A stretch of DNA of 64,000 nucleotides, from the NCBI RefSeq assembly GCF_026652115.1, contig NZ_JAPPSQ010000007.1, forward strand, positions 62,001 through 126,000, read 5' to 3'. Of this stretch, positions 34,251-43,599 are shown piece by piece. The notes under the pieces were generated by a model. It saw only the letters and a list, made by a program, of their open reading frames with translations. It was not told the DNA's origin and made no database searches. The translations under genes were made by a program, and so were the position numbers. Position 1 is the stretch's first letter; every line of letters begins with the position of its first letter. Source of the DNA: Algoriphagus sp. PAP.12. Its GTDB lineage: Bacteria; Bacteroidota; Bacteroidia; Cytophagales; Cyclobacteriaceae.

Positions 34251-35401
34251 AGAAGCTGATCACAGGACTATCAATTTTCCTTGGGGTATCCATCTCCGGA
34301 TTTGCACAATCGGCCAACCATGACCAGTACAAGGAGACCATAAGCTATTTGCAGGGAAACAGCATTTATGACAGAGGAGTGATGACCTTCTTTGAAGAAA
34401 TGAGGGATTATGGCTTTGCACACTCAGATCCTTTCATGAGAGATGCTCAGACCTTGGCCTGTATTTTCATACTGATTTTTTTCAGTCTGAAATGCTACGA
34501 AATGATGGCGGGGGACAAGAAGCTTGAAATTATGCCCCTCCTGAGGCCATTTGCTTTGGTGATTCTTCTGATGTGGTGGCCAATTTTCTGCCAGATCATC
34601 GCTTTTCCCACCGATTTGATCGCAGCCAAAACGGAAGCGCTTTTCGGGACCCAAAACGATATCAATAATGGGTTGCGGCTTGACCGCGCCGCCTACATGA
34701 TCGAGATGGCCGATCAGCTAGTGGAATATCAGGCAGTGACGGAGATGGCATCGGAACAGGCGCAGGAATCCGATAAGGATTTGGGGACGGTGATTGTGGA
34801 TGGGGTGAAAGGATTTTTCTCCGACCAGATTCTAGCTCCTATTGTCCAAATGCGAATCAGGATGCAAACCAGCCTTCAGCTTCTCGCTACCCAAATCATC
34901 GAATTGGTGGCCATATGGATTCTGAGAGTGTGTGTCTATATCATTTTCATGTTGCAGATCATCTACTCGACAGTCTTGGTGATACTCGGACCTTTTTCAG
35001 TGGTAGTGAGTATTCTTCCAGCTTTTCGGGATGCGTTCACGACTTGGATAGCCAGGTTCGTTTCGGTTAACCTCTATGTAGGAGTAGCCTATTTGATTCT
35101 CTACATCACAGGAAGACTTCAGCAATACGCCTTGGAGGTCGAAATTGACAAGTACGAGTACTTGCTTTCAACCGGTGGGGGAGCGGATCGACTTGAAAAA
35201 ATGGCTTGGCTGGCATCCAATGGTTTTTTGAGTTTTGGGCTGGTGATTGTAGCATTCTTTGTCAGCGCCATTGCCATTACTACTGTGCCCTCGATTTCCA
35301 CTTGGATCATTTCCACTTCAGGAATCTCCTCGGCAGCAACCACCGCCGGAAGGATGGGATCCTCTGCTTCAAAATCAATTTCCAGAGCTAAACTAATCTA
35401 A
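34247..35401 (+). CDS. traJ: TraJ VirB6-like membrane channel protein
   Basis: 384 residues with signal peptide or first helix (LSIFLGVSISGFAQ) and about six further helices: TLACIFILIFFSLKCYEMM, ALVILLMWWPIFCQIIAF, and a C-terminal cluster with LRVCVYIIFMLQIIYSTVLVILGPFSVVVSILPAFRDAF. The ILGPFSVVVSILPAFRDAF segment is typical of TraJ of Bacteroidetes conjugative transposons, the polytopic inner-membrane component. The Ser-rich tail is cytoplasmic. It precedes traK by 2 bases. Confidence 0.9.
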   Translation: MKKLITGLSIFLGVSISGFAQSANHDQYKETISYLQGNSIYDRGVMTFFEEMRDYGFAHSDPFMRDAQTLACIFILIFFSLKCYEMMAGDKKLEIMPLLRPFALVILLMWWPIFCQIIAFPTDLIAAKTEALFGTQNDINNGLRLDRAAYMIEMADQLVEYQAVTEMASEQAQESDKDLGTVIVDGVKGFFSDQILAPIVQMRIRMQTSLQLLATQIIELVAIWILRVCVYIIFMLQIIYSTVLVILGPFSVVVSILPAFRDAFTTWIARFVSVNLYVGVAYLILYITGRLQQYALEVEIDKYEYLLSTGGGADRLEKMAWLASNGFLSFGLVIVAFFVSAIAITTVPSISTWIISTSGISSAATTAGRMGSSASKSISRAKLI

Positions 35402-35403
35402 CC

Positions 35404-36012
35404 ATGATCATCCAAAATATTGAATCCAAAATCAGATTGGCAACGGTTCTATCCTTGGGAAGCCTGCTTACCTCAATCATTATCTGTGGATTTGTTTCGG
35501 TTTACGCTTATAAACAGGTAGCCAATGCTAGGCAGTCCATTTATATCCTGGATAATGATATTCCCATTTTGGCCAAGCAGGCCAATATGCAAATGAATAG
35601 GCCAGCTGAGTACAAAGCAGCCGTGGACTTATTCCATAGCCTTTTTTTCAACCTGACTCCCGACGATAAGCACATCGAATATCAGATGAGCCGGGCCATG
35701 TATTTCGTGGATGAGACAGGGGTCGGCCAATACAATAACCTGAAAGAAAAGGGCTACTTCAATTCCATTCTTTCTTCAAGTTCTGTGCTTTCAATCCAGA
35801 CGGATTCGATTGTCCTGGATCAGAACAGGTTCCGGTATTACGGCAAGCAAAAGATAGATCGAAGAAGTGCCACGATCACCCGATCGATCATCACTGAGGG
35901 CGAACTGATCGATATCCCGAGAAGTGAAAATAACAGCCATGGGGTTTTGATCACGAATTGGAAAACCATCGAAAATAAAGACCTGAGCAATGTTTCGAAA
36001 AACACTTTCTAA
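35404..36012 (+). CDS. traK: TraK VirB8-like protein
   Basis: 202 residues. A short cytoplasmic start (MIIQNIESKIRLATVLSL) leads into one membrane helix (LGSLLTSIIICGFVSVYAY) and a periplasmic domain with YILDNDIPILAKQANMQMNRPAEYKAAVDLFHSLFFNLTPDD, the conserved TraK opening, and DRRSATITRSIITEGELIDIPRSENNSHG near the end. TraK scaffolds the secretion complex in the inner membrane. It overlaps the next gene by 23 bases. Confidence 0.92.
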   Translation: MIIQNIESKIRLATVLSLGSLLTSIIICGFVSVYAYKQVANARQSIYILDNDIPILAKQANMQMNRPAEYKAAVDLFHSLFFNLTPDDKHIEYQMSRAMYFVDETGVGQYNNLKEKGYFNSILSSSSVLSIQTDSIVLDQNRFRYYGKQKIDRRSATITRSIITEGELIDIPRSENNSHGVLITNWKTIENKDLSNVSKNTF

Positions 36013-36421
36013 GGATCCAGAGACTACCATTTTCCAAGAGCTGAAAAATGAGCTTTCCCCTCATTTGACAGGCGTAAATACCCAGGTGAAAGGGTTGTTG
36101 GTTAGTCATGCCAAAATCATTTTTTGTGGCATGCTCCTTCTCATCGTAGCGTCTTTCATCCTGACCTTTTTTGTGTTGAAGCCTGACTCGGAGAATCAGG
36201 CTAACAATTTCAAGAAAGAGCTAAAATCCATCCCTGGAGAGCTTTCAAATGAATTTTCAGCCTTACAGGATTTGACCCTTAGGGCTGCGAAAATGGCAGA
36301 GTTGAAGACTGAAATCGAACGGATTATTGCTCAGGATTCCATTTCAAAGATGGATTCCACCTATCTGGAAAAAGCAATTGAGCAACTGCAATACTTTAAC
36401 ACCCACTCCCATGAAAATTGA
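35990..36421 (+). CDS. Single-helix membrane protein between traK and traM (TraL position)
   Basis: 143 residues. A cytoplasmic N-terminal part (about 40 residues), one membrane helix (IIFCGMLLLIVASFILTFFVL) and a helical, probably coiled-coil periplasmic part (SNEFSALQDLTLRAAKMAELKTEIERIIAQ). It occupies the place of TraL in conjugative transposons but the sequence does not let me confirm the family. It overlaps traK by 23 bases and traM by 11. Confidence 0.6.
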   Translation: MFRKTLSKDPETTIFQELKNELSPHLTGVNTQVKGLLVSHAKIIFCGMLLLIVASFILTFFVLKPDSENQANNFKKELKSIPGELSNEFSALQDLTLRAAKMAELKTEIERIIAQDSISKMDSTYLEKAIEQLQYFNTHSHEN

Positions 36422-37634
36422 CTTCAAGCAACCCAAATACATCCTGCCAATTATCATGCTGCCGTTTTTGTGTTTGCTGTTTTACGGCTATAAATCCTTT
36501 AGCAAAGACGGTCCGGATGAACCTGTTCATGGCCTCAGTGGAATCCAATCTGAGATCGGCAAAGTGTCGGAACAGATCCAGAAAAAACCGCTTGACTCCA
36601 AACTGGACGCATCAAGAGAAACCTATAAAAGGGCAAATGATGGATACACGGCAATCAAAGGCTTGGAACTCGAGGTGGAAGAATCCAGCCAAATCAAAAC
36701 ACTGTATAATGAGGAGGAAAAAAGGCTGCTGGATTCCATAGACAACGCTTTAAAAAGTGCAGGTCTGTACTCGGGAAAACCCGATACTGGCAATTCGATT
36801 CCATCGGTTACTTCCCAACCTTCCAGACATCAAAGCTTTTCCAGGGAAGATGAAGAATTGCTGAATGCCATCAATCAACTGGAAGGGAAAAAGACCGGAG
36901 TTCCCGCCAACAAATACGAAGATCCTATGGAGCTATTCAAAGCTCAGATGGCTGTGATAGACTCCATTTCCAAAGCGAATGATCCTGCTTATCAAGAGCT
37001 ACAGCAAAAAGAAAAGGAGAGTCAACCCGTAGCAAATGAGACCGAAAACGTGGTTTATCGAGTCCAAAAGTCAGAGGGGGCAGCGACCTTATTCAATACC
37101 TTCACCAGAGAAAAAAAGGAGAAGTTCATCAAGGCAATCATTGACCAGGATATCAAGAGTGGTACCCTAGGAGCTAGATTGAGAATCCGACTTTTAGATG
37201 ATATCCTGATCGGAAATGCCATTGTGGGCAGAGGAACTTACCTCTATGCCTTGATTTCCGGATATGAAGCTCAGCGGGTGAAACTGACCATTTCTTCGGT
37301 CATGATCAATGATCGAATCTTCCCGATTAAACTCTCCATCTATGACGTTGATGGGATGGAGGGGCTGTATGTTCCGGCCAGTGCCTTCCGGGAATTTTCC
37401 AAAGAACTAGGAGGAAATACCACCGGGGGCATGAATCTGACCATGCAGCAAAACTCAGATGCCTTGAGCCAATTGTACATGTCTGCACTCCAACGAATGT
37501 TCACCTCAACTTCCCAGGCTGTTTCCAAATCCATCAAAAAGAACAAGGCCAATATCAAGTATGGGACTTCAGTCTATCTGATTGATACCAACGAATTGCA
37601 GGAAAACGGAAAAATGATCCAAAACCAAAACTGA
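36411..37634 (+). CDS. traM: TraM (VirB10-like) conjugation protein
   Basis: 407 residues from the ATG at 36411. An N-terminal membrane anchor (YILPIIMLPFLCLLFYGYKSF), a long hydrophilic linker with many Glu/Lys/Ser spanning the periplasm, and a C-terminal beta domain (RLRIRLLDDILIGNAIVGRGTYLYALISGYEAQRVKLTISSVMINDRIFPIKLSIYDVDGMEGLYVPASAF) that is the conserved TraM core. It would connect the inner-membrane complex to the outer channel, like VirB10. It overlaps the previous gene by 11 bases and precedes traN by 6. Confidence 0.92.
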   Translation: MKIDFKQPKYILPIIMLPFLCLLFYGYKSFSKDGPDEPVHGLSGIQSEIGKVSEQIQKKPLDSKLDASRETYKRANDGYTAIKGLELEVEESSQIKTLYNEEEKRLLDSIDNALKSAGLYSGKPDTGNSIPSVTSQPSRHQSFSREDEELLNAINQLEGKKTGVPANKYEDPMELFKAQMAVIDSISKANDPAYQELQQKEKESQPVANETENVVYRVQKSEGAATLFNTFTREKKEKFIKAIIDQDIKSGTLGARLRIRLLDDILIGNAIVGRGTYLYALISGYEAQRVKLTISSVMINDRIFPIKLSIYDVDGMEGLYVPASAFREFSKELGGNTTGGMNLTMQQNSDALSQLYMSALQRMFTSTSQAVSKSIKKNKANIKYGTSVYLIDTNELQENGKMIQNQN

Positions 37635-37640
37635 CCTATC

Positions 37641-38477
37641 ATGAGACAAAAGATTATAACCTTTATCCTTTGGGCGATATCCATTTCGGGCTATGCCCAG
37701 CAAAACGGAACGCTGCTGAAAAGCCAACTTCCCAAGATCTACATCGACGAGGAAATCTCGCTACACTTTCTTTCTCCCGAACCTATCCAATACGTGGATA
37801 TCTCGACCGACAATATGATCGGTGATATTCCTTTGGAGAGTGTATTTCGGGTAAAAGCAATCCGAGACAGTGTGTCTAACCTCAATGGATACAATAAGTC
37901 TTTGGGAGTGGTTACCATTGTCGGGCAGAAATTCATCGCACAGTACGATTTATGGTATGCCCATGATGAGCGACAGCTGAAAACTCAAATCGAAATTCTT
38001 CCTATCCACACCAGTCCCTTGGAGGTCGGTAAAATCCCCATGAGCGAACAAGAACTTCGGTATTTTTCGATAGAGGCATTTAAAAGAAAAAAGAAGGACA
38101 AGATCACCAAAAGCAGCCAGTATGGGATTTTCGGTCAGGTGAATAGCATCTACACGGTGGACGATTACATCTTTTTGGACATCTCCTTTATCAATAAGAC
38201 CAATCTCAAATTTGATCTGGACCAGTTGAGGTTTAAGATCGAGGACAAGCGAATCACCAAAGCAACCAATGTCCAATCCATTGAGATAGAGCCCGAGTAC
38301 CAGCTTTTCACCCCGGAGAGCTTTGAGAAGAAATACCGAAATATCTACGTGTTTAAAAAGTTCACCTTCCCCAATTCCAAGGTGTTCACCATCGAGCTTT
38401 CGGAATCCCAAATCAGTGGAAGAACGCTCTCTTTGGAGATCAAGTACGCAGACCTTTTAGCGGCAGACACACTTTAA
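37641..38477 (+). CDS. traN: TraN (DUF4138, VirB9-like) conjugation protein
   Basis: 278 residues with a signal peptide (IITFILWAISISGYAQ). The beta-rich mature protein has ISLHFLSPEPIQYVDISTDNMIGDIPLESVFRVK near the start and FGQVNSIYTVDDYIFLDISFINKTNLKFDLDQLRFKIED...RNIYVFKKFTFPNSKVFTIELSE at the end, the DUF4138/TraN pattern. It forms the outer part of the transfer channel with TraM. It ends the contiguous tra operon; the coupling ATPase starts 32 bases later. Confidence 0.92.
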   Translation: MRQKIITFILWAISISGYAQQNGTLLKSQLPKIYIDEEISLHFLSPEPIQYVDISTDNMIGDIPLESVFRVKAIRDSVSNLNGYNKSLGVVTIVGQKFIAQYDLWYAHDERQLKTQIEILPIHTSPLEVGKIPMSEQELRYFSIEAFKRKKKDKITKSSQYGIFGQVNSIYTVDDYIFLDISFINKTNLKFDLDQLRFKIEDKRITKATNVQSIEIEPEYQLFTPESFEKKYRNIYVFKKFTFPNSKVFTIELSESQISGRTLSLEIKYADLLAADTL

Positions 38478-38509
38478 AAATGATTTTCCCCTTCAACTGA
38501 GCCTTTGCC

Positions 38510-40501
38510 ATGAATGAGAAAAGAGAATTAAAAAGCCTTCACGCGACCTTTCAATTCATTGTCTACCTGATGGTGTTTCTGGACATTCTGATGTTTGTCT
38601 ACGCCCCACAGTTGTTGGCCATGGATGGGGTAGGAAGGTTTCTTTTTCCTCTTTTCGAAAAGCTACAAAACCTGAAGATTTACAGTAATGTGCTTCTTGG
38701 AAAAGTGGCCATTTTGATAGCAATTTGCCTTTCAGCTATCGGGACAGTGGCCAGAAAGAACCTGGATTTAAACCCGAGAAATCAGATCATTTTTCCCTTG
38801 ACAATCGGCCTGATTTTATTCTTTGGATCGATCTATCTCTACACGCTGGAAGATTCATTTTTGGTGATGGACTTCACTTCCATTCAAGACCTGGGGTACA
38901 GCCTATCATTATTTATAGGGGCTGTTTTGATCCATACTTCCTTGGACAATGTATCGAAACTGATCAAATCGGGACTGGGAAAAGATGAATGGAATATCGA
39001 AGGAGAGTCCTTCATGCAAGACACCAAAAAAATCGAAAATCCCTATTCCGTCAACATCCCCATGAAATTCTATTTCAGGGGAAAAGTCCGAAAAGGTTGG
39101 ATCAATTTGGTCAATCCATTCCGAGGAACTTTTGTGATCGGAACCCCGGGTTCCGGGAAGTCCTTTGGAGTGATCAATCCTTTTATCCGACAGATGATTG
39201 GCAAGGGATTTACTATGTGTCTTTACGATTTTAAGTTTCCTGACTTGGCTCAGATTGCCTATTTCCACTATCTGAAAGCTCAGGACAAAAAGAAAAATCC
39301 AAATTTCAAATTCCATGTGATCAATCTGGATGAGGTTGAATATTCCAGAAGGATCAATCCGATCAACAGAAGGTATTTGAAGACGGTCGCCAATGCTTCT
39401 GAAACCGCTGAAGCTATTTTCCAATCCCTTCAAAAATCCGATTCCACAGGAGGAGCAGATAAGTTTTTCGAGCAATCCGCAATCAACTTTCTTTCTGCCT
39501 GTATCTTTTTTGTGTCTCGATATGAAGAGGGTAAATATTCCACCTTCGCCCATGTGCTGGATTTTCTCAACAGGGACTACGAGGATATTTTTAACTGTCT
39601 GACCAAATATCCCGAACTCAGATCCATGGTATCTCCCTTCCGAAGTGCCTTTGAAAAGAAGGTTTACAAACAGCTTGAAGGGCAGGTCGGCACTCTGAAG
39701 ATTTTCCTTTCCAGACTGAATACCAAAGAAACAGCTTGGGTCTTCAGTGACGATGATTTCGATCTGAAAATCTCGGATCCCAATTCTCCTTCCATTCTAG
39801 TGCTGGCCAACAGCACCGAGACCCAGAGCATCACAGGTACTTGCTATTCGGTGATCATTAACCGGCTGACCCGATTGATCAACACTAAGGGCAATCTGCC
39901 AACCGCCTTGATAGCCGATGAAGCGCCGACTTTTTACATCCATAAAATCGAAAACCTGATTTCTACTGCCCGAAGCAATAAAGTAGCGGTTTTGCTCGGA
40001 TTGCAGGAATTGCCTCAATTAAACCAGCTTCAGGGAAAGGATACGGCATCGACCATGACTTCGGTGATCGGAAATGTCCTTTGCGGTTCAGTTCGCCATA
40101 AGGATACGCTGTCCTGGTTGGAGATGATGTTTGGAAAGCGAAAGCAGCTGGGGCAAAGCATTTCAATTGATCGGGATAAAACCTCGATTTCGTATAGTGA
40201 GCGATATGATCCGCTGATTCCTGCGGGTAAAATAGCGTCTATGCATACCGGGGAAATTGCGGGAATTATCGCCACAGAAGGGACTCAATTTGACGGGAAA
40301 TACAAAACATCCAATGTTCATTGTCGGGTCAATTTGGATATGAAGGAGATCAAGCAGGAGGAAAACTCTTACCGAAGCACTCCGAAATTCTATGATTTCC
40401 AAGGCAAGAAAGAAGAGATTCTGACCAAGCATTTTGAGAAAATTCACCGTCAGGTTACCGAGATTATAGAAAAGCACCGGGAAATGGCAATCCTAGATTA
40501 A
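38510..40501 (+). CDS. Type IV coupling protein (VirD4/TraG-like ATPase)
   Basis: 663 residues. Four N-terminal membrane helices (about residues 12-160) precede a cytoplasmic motor with Walker A FVIGTPGSGKSFG (about 208-220) and Walker B LPTALIADEAPTFY (about 466), then the AVLLGLQELPQL sensor region. This is the VirD4-family coupling protein (called MobC in some Bacteroidetes elements) that brings the relaxase-DNA complex to the channel. It lies downstream of traN rather than next to the relaxase. Length and domain order are normal. Confidence 0.93.
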   Translation: MNEKRELKSLHATFQFIVYLMVFLDILMFVYAPQLLAMDGVGRFLFPLFEKLQNLKIYSNVLLGKVAILIAICLSAIGTVARKNLDLNPRNQIIFPLTIGLILFFGSIYLYTLEDSFLVMDFTSIQDLGYSLSLFIGAVLIHTSLDNVSKLIKSGLGKDEWNIEGESFMQDTKKIENPYSVNIPMKFYFRGKVRKGWINLVNPFRGTFVIGTPGSGKSFGVINPFIRQMIGKGFTMCLYDFKFPDLAQIAYFHYLKAQDKKKNPNFKFHVINLDEVEYSRRINPINRRYLKTVANASETAEAIFQSLQKSDSTGGADKFFEQSAINFLSACIFFVSRYEEGKYSTFAHVLDFLNRDYEDIFNCLTKYPELRSMVSPFRSAFEKKVYKQLEGQVGTLKIFLSRLNTKETAWVFSDDDFDLKISDPNSPSILVLANSTETQSITGTCYSVIINRLTRLINTKGNLPTALIADEAPTFYIHKIENLISTARSNKVAVLLGLQELPQLNQLQGKDTASTMTSVIGNVLCGSVRHKDTLSWLEMMFGKRKQLGQSISIDRDKTSISYSERYDPLIPAGKIASMHTGEIAGIIATEGTQFDGKYKTSNVHCRVNLDMKEIKQEENSYRSTPKFYDFQGKKEEILTKHFEKIHRQVTEIIEKHREMAILD

Positions 40502-40512
40502 GCCTTGAAATC

Positions 40513-41142
40513 ATGCAAAGGAAACTTTCAATCATTCTTTATTTTGTTGCTCATCAAGCATTTTCCCAATTCAATTCCATTGAATTTCGAAAGGAAATGA
40601 CTTCAGTGAACGTGATCAAGTCCGCTGAATTCAAGCAGGAGGAGAAAGGAACTGAAATTTATCCTTTGTCCCAAGGAGAACTTCACATGGAAAAAGGGAA
40701 GGAGCTTGTGCTGGCTTCCCTTCCCTTGGAGGATTTTTTCCTGACTTCGGGCTTTGGCTACCGATCCGATCCATTTTCCGGAGAAACGAAATTTCATCGG
40801 GGAATCGATCTAAAAACCAAGCGTTCAAAGGTGCTTTCCATGCTTCATGGAACTGTGGTTTCGGTGGGCAACGATCCGCTTTTGGGAATTTTTGTAAAAG
40901 TCCAACACGGCAACTATGAGTCGATTTACGGCCACCTTTCACAGTCCTTTGTAAAAAAGGGAGAGCGTGTCTTACCGGGAACTATCCTGGGGATTTCCGG
41001 AAGTACGGGAAGAGCTACCGGAGATCACCTTCACTTGACTATCAAAAAGGGAAAAGAATATGTCAATCCAGTCTTATTCATTCAATTGATTTCAAAACTA
41101 TCGACTAAAGAAGAGGCAATCACTTATTTATCAAAACCATAA
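40513..41142 (+). CDS. M23 (LytM-type) peptidoglycan hydrolase
   Basis: 209 residues with a signal peptide (LSIILYFVAHQAFSQ). The C-terminal two thirds is a complete M23 metallopeptidase: SGFGYRSDPFSGETKFHRGIDLKTK (zinc ligands H and D of HxxxD), GHLSQSF and GDHLHLTI (HxH). It would cut peptide cross-links to let the secretion channel pass the cell wall. Such a lytic enzyme is a usual part of conjugation systems, though often of the transglycosylase type. It starts 11 bases after the coupling protein. Confidence 0.92.
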   Translation: MQRKLSIILYFVAHQAFSQFNSIEFRKEMTSVNVIKSAEFKQEEKGTEIYPLSQGELHMEKGKELVLASLPLEDFFLTSGFGYRSDPFSGETKFHRGIDLKTKRSKVLSMLHGTVVSVGNDPLLGIFVKVQHGNYESIYGHLSQSFVKKGERVLPGTILGISGSTGRATGDHLHLTIKKGKEYVNPVLFIQLISKLSTKEEAITYLSKP

Positions 41143-41152
41143 AGCAAGCAAC

Positions 41153-42079
41153 ATGGCAAATCAAAATGGATTACCGATGAAGGATTTGGAGATTTTTGGA
41201 GTCATCAAGAACGGAAAATTTACCATTCCTGAAAAAGAAGTCAACGCCCTGAAGAATGGCGGAATGACCGATATCGTGGAATTAACCGACCTGAAAGGGA
41301 AGGATATTTTCATCGATAAATTACCGGCTAGACTTTCCATAGTAAGGGGTGAAGATGGAAATCCAGCCTTGAGGATTGATCCCGTTTACAGGGACCCCAA
41401 CTTACATCCCAATTTGAATGACGTTGAGCGAAATCAGCTGGTCCGGAAAGAATTGGCAAACATTAAGAAAAGCTTTGTGGACAAAGAAGGGAACATTCAG
41501 ACTGAGATCATCGAGTACGATCAGCAAACCAAACAATTTCTCTCCTACAATCCTCAAGACATCAAAGCTCCTCAATCCGTCAATGGGCAAGAACTCGATC
41601 CACAGCAAAAGAAGAAATACAAGGAAGGGGAAACGGTGCTCTTGGCAGATGGGACAGCTTTTCAACTTTCGCCATCTGCTCCAAAAGGCCTCAGATCAAA
41701 TAAGTCAGGGTTAGTCGTTTCGGTTTTGCTGGATGGAGGGGTATCCTACTTACTGATTACCGGTGTTCAGAAATTGCTCGGAAAGCAAAGCAAGGAGGAT
41801 AAGGCATATACCGAAGGATACCTTCAAGCCATCAAGGAGGTACAAAAGCAGACAGAGCGACGGATTTCTAAAAATCCAAATGACAGGGATGCGATCCGGG
41901 ATTTGAACAACATAAAGGAGGAATACTCCAAAATTTCGGCTGATTCCTCACTCCCCAAAGCCGTTAGGGATGAATTCGATATCAATGCCATCAAACGGCT
42001 AAACAGTATCGATACGGAAGAAGGAAAGAACCCAAGAAAACGCTTCGAACAAGACAATGGCTTTGACAGAGACCTTTGA
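41153..42079 (+). CDS. DUF4099/DUF3945-type mobile-element protein
   Basis: 308 residues. The N-terminal half, MKDLEIFGVIKNGKFTIPEKEVNALKNGGMTDIVEL...VERNQLVRKELANIKKSF and TKQFLSYNPQDIKAPQSVNGQELDPQQKKKYKEGETVLLADGT, matches the repeat of DUF4099/DUF3945 proteins, which accompany topoisomerase or primase genes in Bacteroidetes plasmids. A hydrophobic segment (LVVSVLLDGGVSYLLITGVQKLL) and a helical C-terminus follow. The function is unknown. It overlaps the next gene by 23 bases. Confidence 0.7.
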   Translation: MANQNGLPMKDLEIFGVIKNGKFTIPEKEVNALKNGGMTDIVELTDLKGKDIFIDKLPARLSIVRGEDGNPALRIDPVYRDPNLHPNLNDVERNQLVRKELANIKKSFVDKEGNIQTEIIEYDQQTKQFLSYNPQDIKAPQSVNGQELDPQQKKKYKEGETVLLADGTAFQLSPSAPKGLRSNKSGLVVSVLLDGGVSYLLITGVQKLLGKQSKEDKAYTEGYLQAIKEVQKQTERRISKNPNDRDAIRDLNNIKEEYSKISADSSLPKAVRDEFDINAIKRLNSIDTEEGKNPRKRFEQDNGFDRDL

Positions 42080-42722
42080 TATTTTGAGTTACAAAGGGGT
42101 GGACAAGGCTATTCAAGGTCAGTTTTCCAAGTTTGCCTATCAGGATAAAACAGGCCAGATCGTTTTTGACTTCTTTAATGAGAAAGGAGGGAAAGTGGAT
42201 TGTGAAATCTTGAGTCTTTACCGGAATAAACAGGCTTCGAGAGGGATTTCTGTCCTTAATCTTTCAGAAGATTCTCGGGCAATTTTTGTCTCTGATTCCT
42301 ATGCTTCCCTGATCTGCTTTGCCAATCAATTCAAAGCCAGAATTTCATTTGATGAAGCTGGTTTCTTGATCATCGGGGCTGAGTTTGAATCGAGCTTGCT
42401 GACCCCAGCTTTCAAGAAGATTTCAAAAAACGCCAAGATCAACACGGTTTTTAGCTCCTCGATTTTGGGGAGGGTGATGGATTGTAAGGTTCAGGATCTG
42501 GTTTATGATCGGGACTGCCGGTATTATTTGTCTGATGATTGGGTTCAGCTTAAAAACCAAAAAAGGAATAAAATCTCGAAGGAATCGATTTTTACCTTTT
42601 CACTTCGAACCTACTGCATCTCGCAAGCGATCACTCAAACAGTCCGAACATTTAAGCCTAAGCAAAAGGGAGTTGAGTCCTTTTATCAGCTAAATCAACT
42701 GCATTGGAAAGATCTCAATTAA
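42057..42722 (+). CDS. Hypothetical protein, possible degenerate TOPRIM-like fold
   Basis: 221 residues. AIFVSDSYASLICFANQF followed by ARISFDEAGFLIIGAEF (residues about 80-125) has the look of a TOPRIM-type alternation, as in DUF3991 primase-like proteins, but the usual Glu and DxD are not in place, so catalytic activity is unlikely. The C-terminal third is basic. It belongs to the accessory operon after the M23 gene. The family is not identified. Confidence 0.5.
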   Translation: MALTETFDILSYKGVDKAIQGQFSKFAYQDKTGQIVFDFFNEKGGKVDCEILSLYRNKQASRGISVLNLSEDSRAIFVSDSYASLICFANQFKARISFDEAGFLIIGAEFESSLLTPAFKKISKNAKINTVFSSSILGRVMDCKVQDLVYDRDCRYYLSDDWVQLKNQKRNKISKESIFTFSLRTYCISQAITQTVRTFKPKQKGVESFYQLNQLHWKDLN

Positions 42723-42740
42723 TATGGTTTTGCTATATTT
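42722..42740 (+). promoter_or_regulatory. 19-bp motif upstream of 42762, shared with 22803-22821
   Basis: ATATGGTTTTGCTATATTT begins just after the stop of the preceding gene and ends 21 bases before the ATG at 42762. The same 19 bases, inverted in orientation, precede the XRE regulator gene. It is probably a promoter or operator. Confidence 0.5.
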
Positions 42741-42761
42741 AAACGCTTGTCACTCAAAATT

Positions 42762-43511
42762 ATGGAGAATAATAATCTTGAATTCATGAAAAAGAGCCTG
42801 AAATTTCTCGGCTTTGGCACTTCGTTAAATGCCGCACTTGAAGCTAAAGTTTCTGAGCGACAGGAGTTCTTTAAAATCGGAGTTTCTGCCGATTTTAATG
42901 CCAGGCAAAAAGATGGAAGTCCGGGAAAGGACAAGGTTAATTATGAGCTGAATTTTTCGAGATCTTCGAAGCCTTATAATTATTCTTTGGATAGGGTAAA
43001 AGTCACTCTTAACGATCAGACCCAGAACACATTTTCGTATGGCAAGGGAAATGACGTGACGGCAAAGGAAGCTTACAATTTGCTTAGAGGGGCATCTATC
43101 CATAAAAAAGCTATTCTAAACAGGCAAATGGATAATGGGTTATTGGCTTCGGGAGAAGTCGGTCAGATGAAGGAAGGCTCAGGAGAAAAGATTGATTCCA
43201 TCTGGATCAAACTGGATTTTGAAAGGCGGAATGAGCAGGGGAATTTCTCCTACAAAAAGTTCTATCCTGATCATGGATTCCACCTGGAAACTGAACTGAG
43301 CAGATTCCCGATTAAGGAGCTTGAAAATTTTCAGGAAAAAGAAATGCTGCTCTCCAGCTTAGGACGGGGTAATACCCAAAATGCCACTTTGGAAAATGGT
43401 CAACCCGTATTTATCGAAGCAGATCCTGAATCAAAGAAAATCCAGTTTTATGACATGGATTTTAGGAAATTGGACGTTTTACCTACTCAGACGCAAGAAA
43501 TGGGTAGGTGA
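42762..43511 (+). CDS. Conserved mobile-element protein of unknown function (DUF3945-linked)
   Basis: 249 residues from the ATG at 42762. The N-terminus FGTSLNAALEAKVSERQEFFKIGVSADF, the middle VNYELNFSRSSKPYNYSLDRVKVTL...ITAKEAYNLL-like text and the end LLSSLGRGNTQNATLENGQPVFIEADPESKKIQFYDMDFRKLD are characteristic of a family common in Bacteroidetes conjugative elements next to DUF3945 proteins. No catalytic motif is known. The 19-bp motif before it suggests it has its own promoter. Confidence 0.65.
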   Translation: MENNNLEFMKKSLKFLGFGTSLNAALEAKVSERQEFFKIGVSADFNARQKDGSPGKDKVNYELNFSRSSKPYNYSLDRVKVTLNDQTQNTFSYGKGNDVTAKEAYNLLRGASIHKKAILNRQMDNGLLASGEVGQMKEGSGEKIDSIWIKLDFERRNEQGNFSYKKFYPDHGFHLETELSRFPIKELENFQEKEMLLSSLGRGNTQNATLENGQPVFIEADPESKKIQFYDMDFRKLDVLPTQTQEMGR

Positions 43512-43599
43512 ATTTAAGTCTGCCAAATCATTTATTTTATTCATATCAAGTCTTTTACATTTAACTATTCCAAGTCTTTAAACTAAACCATTTTAATCC

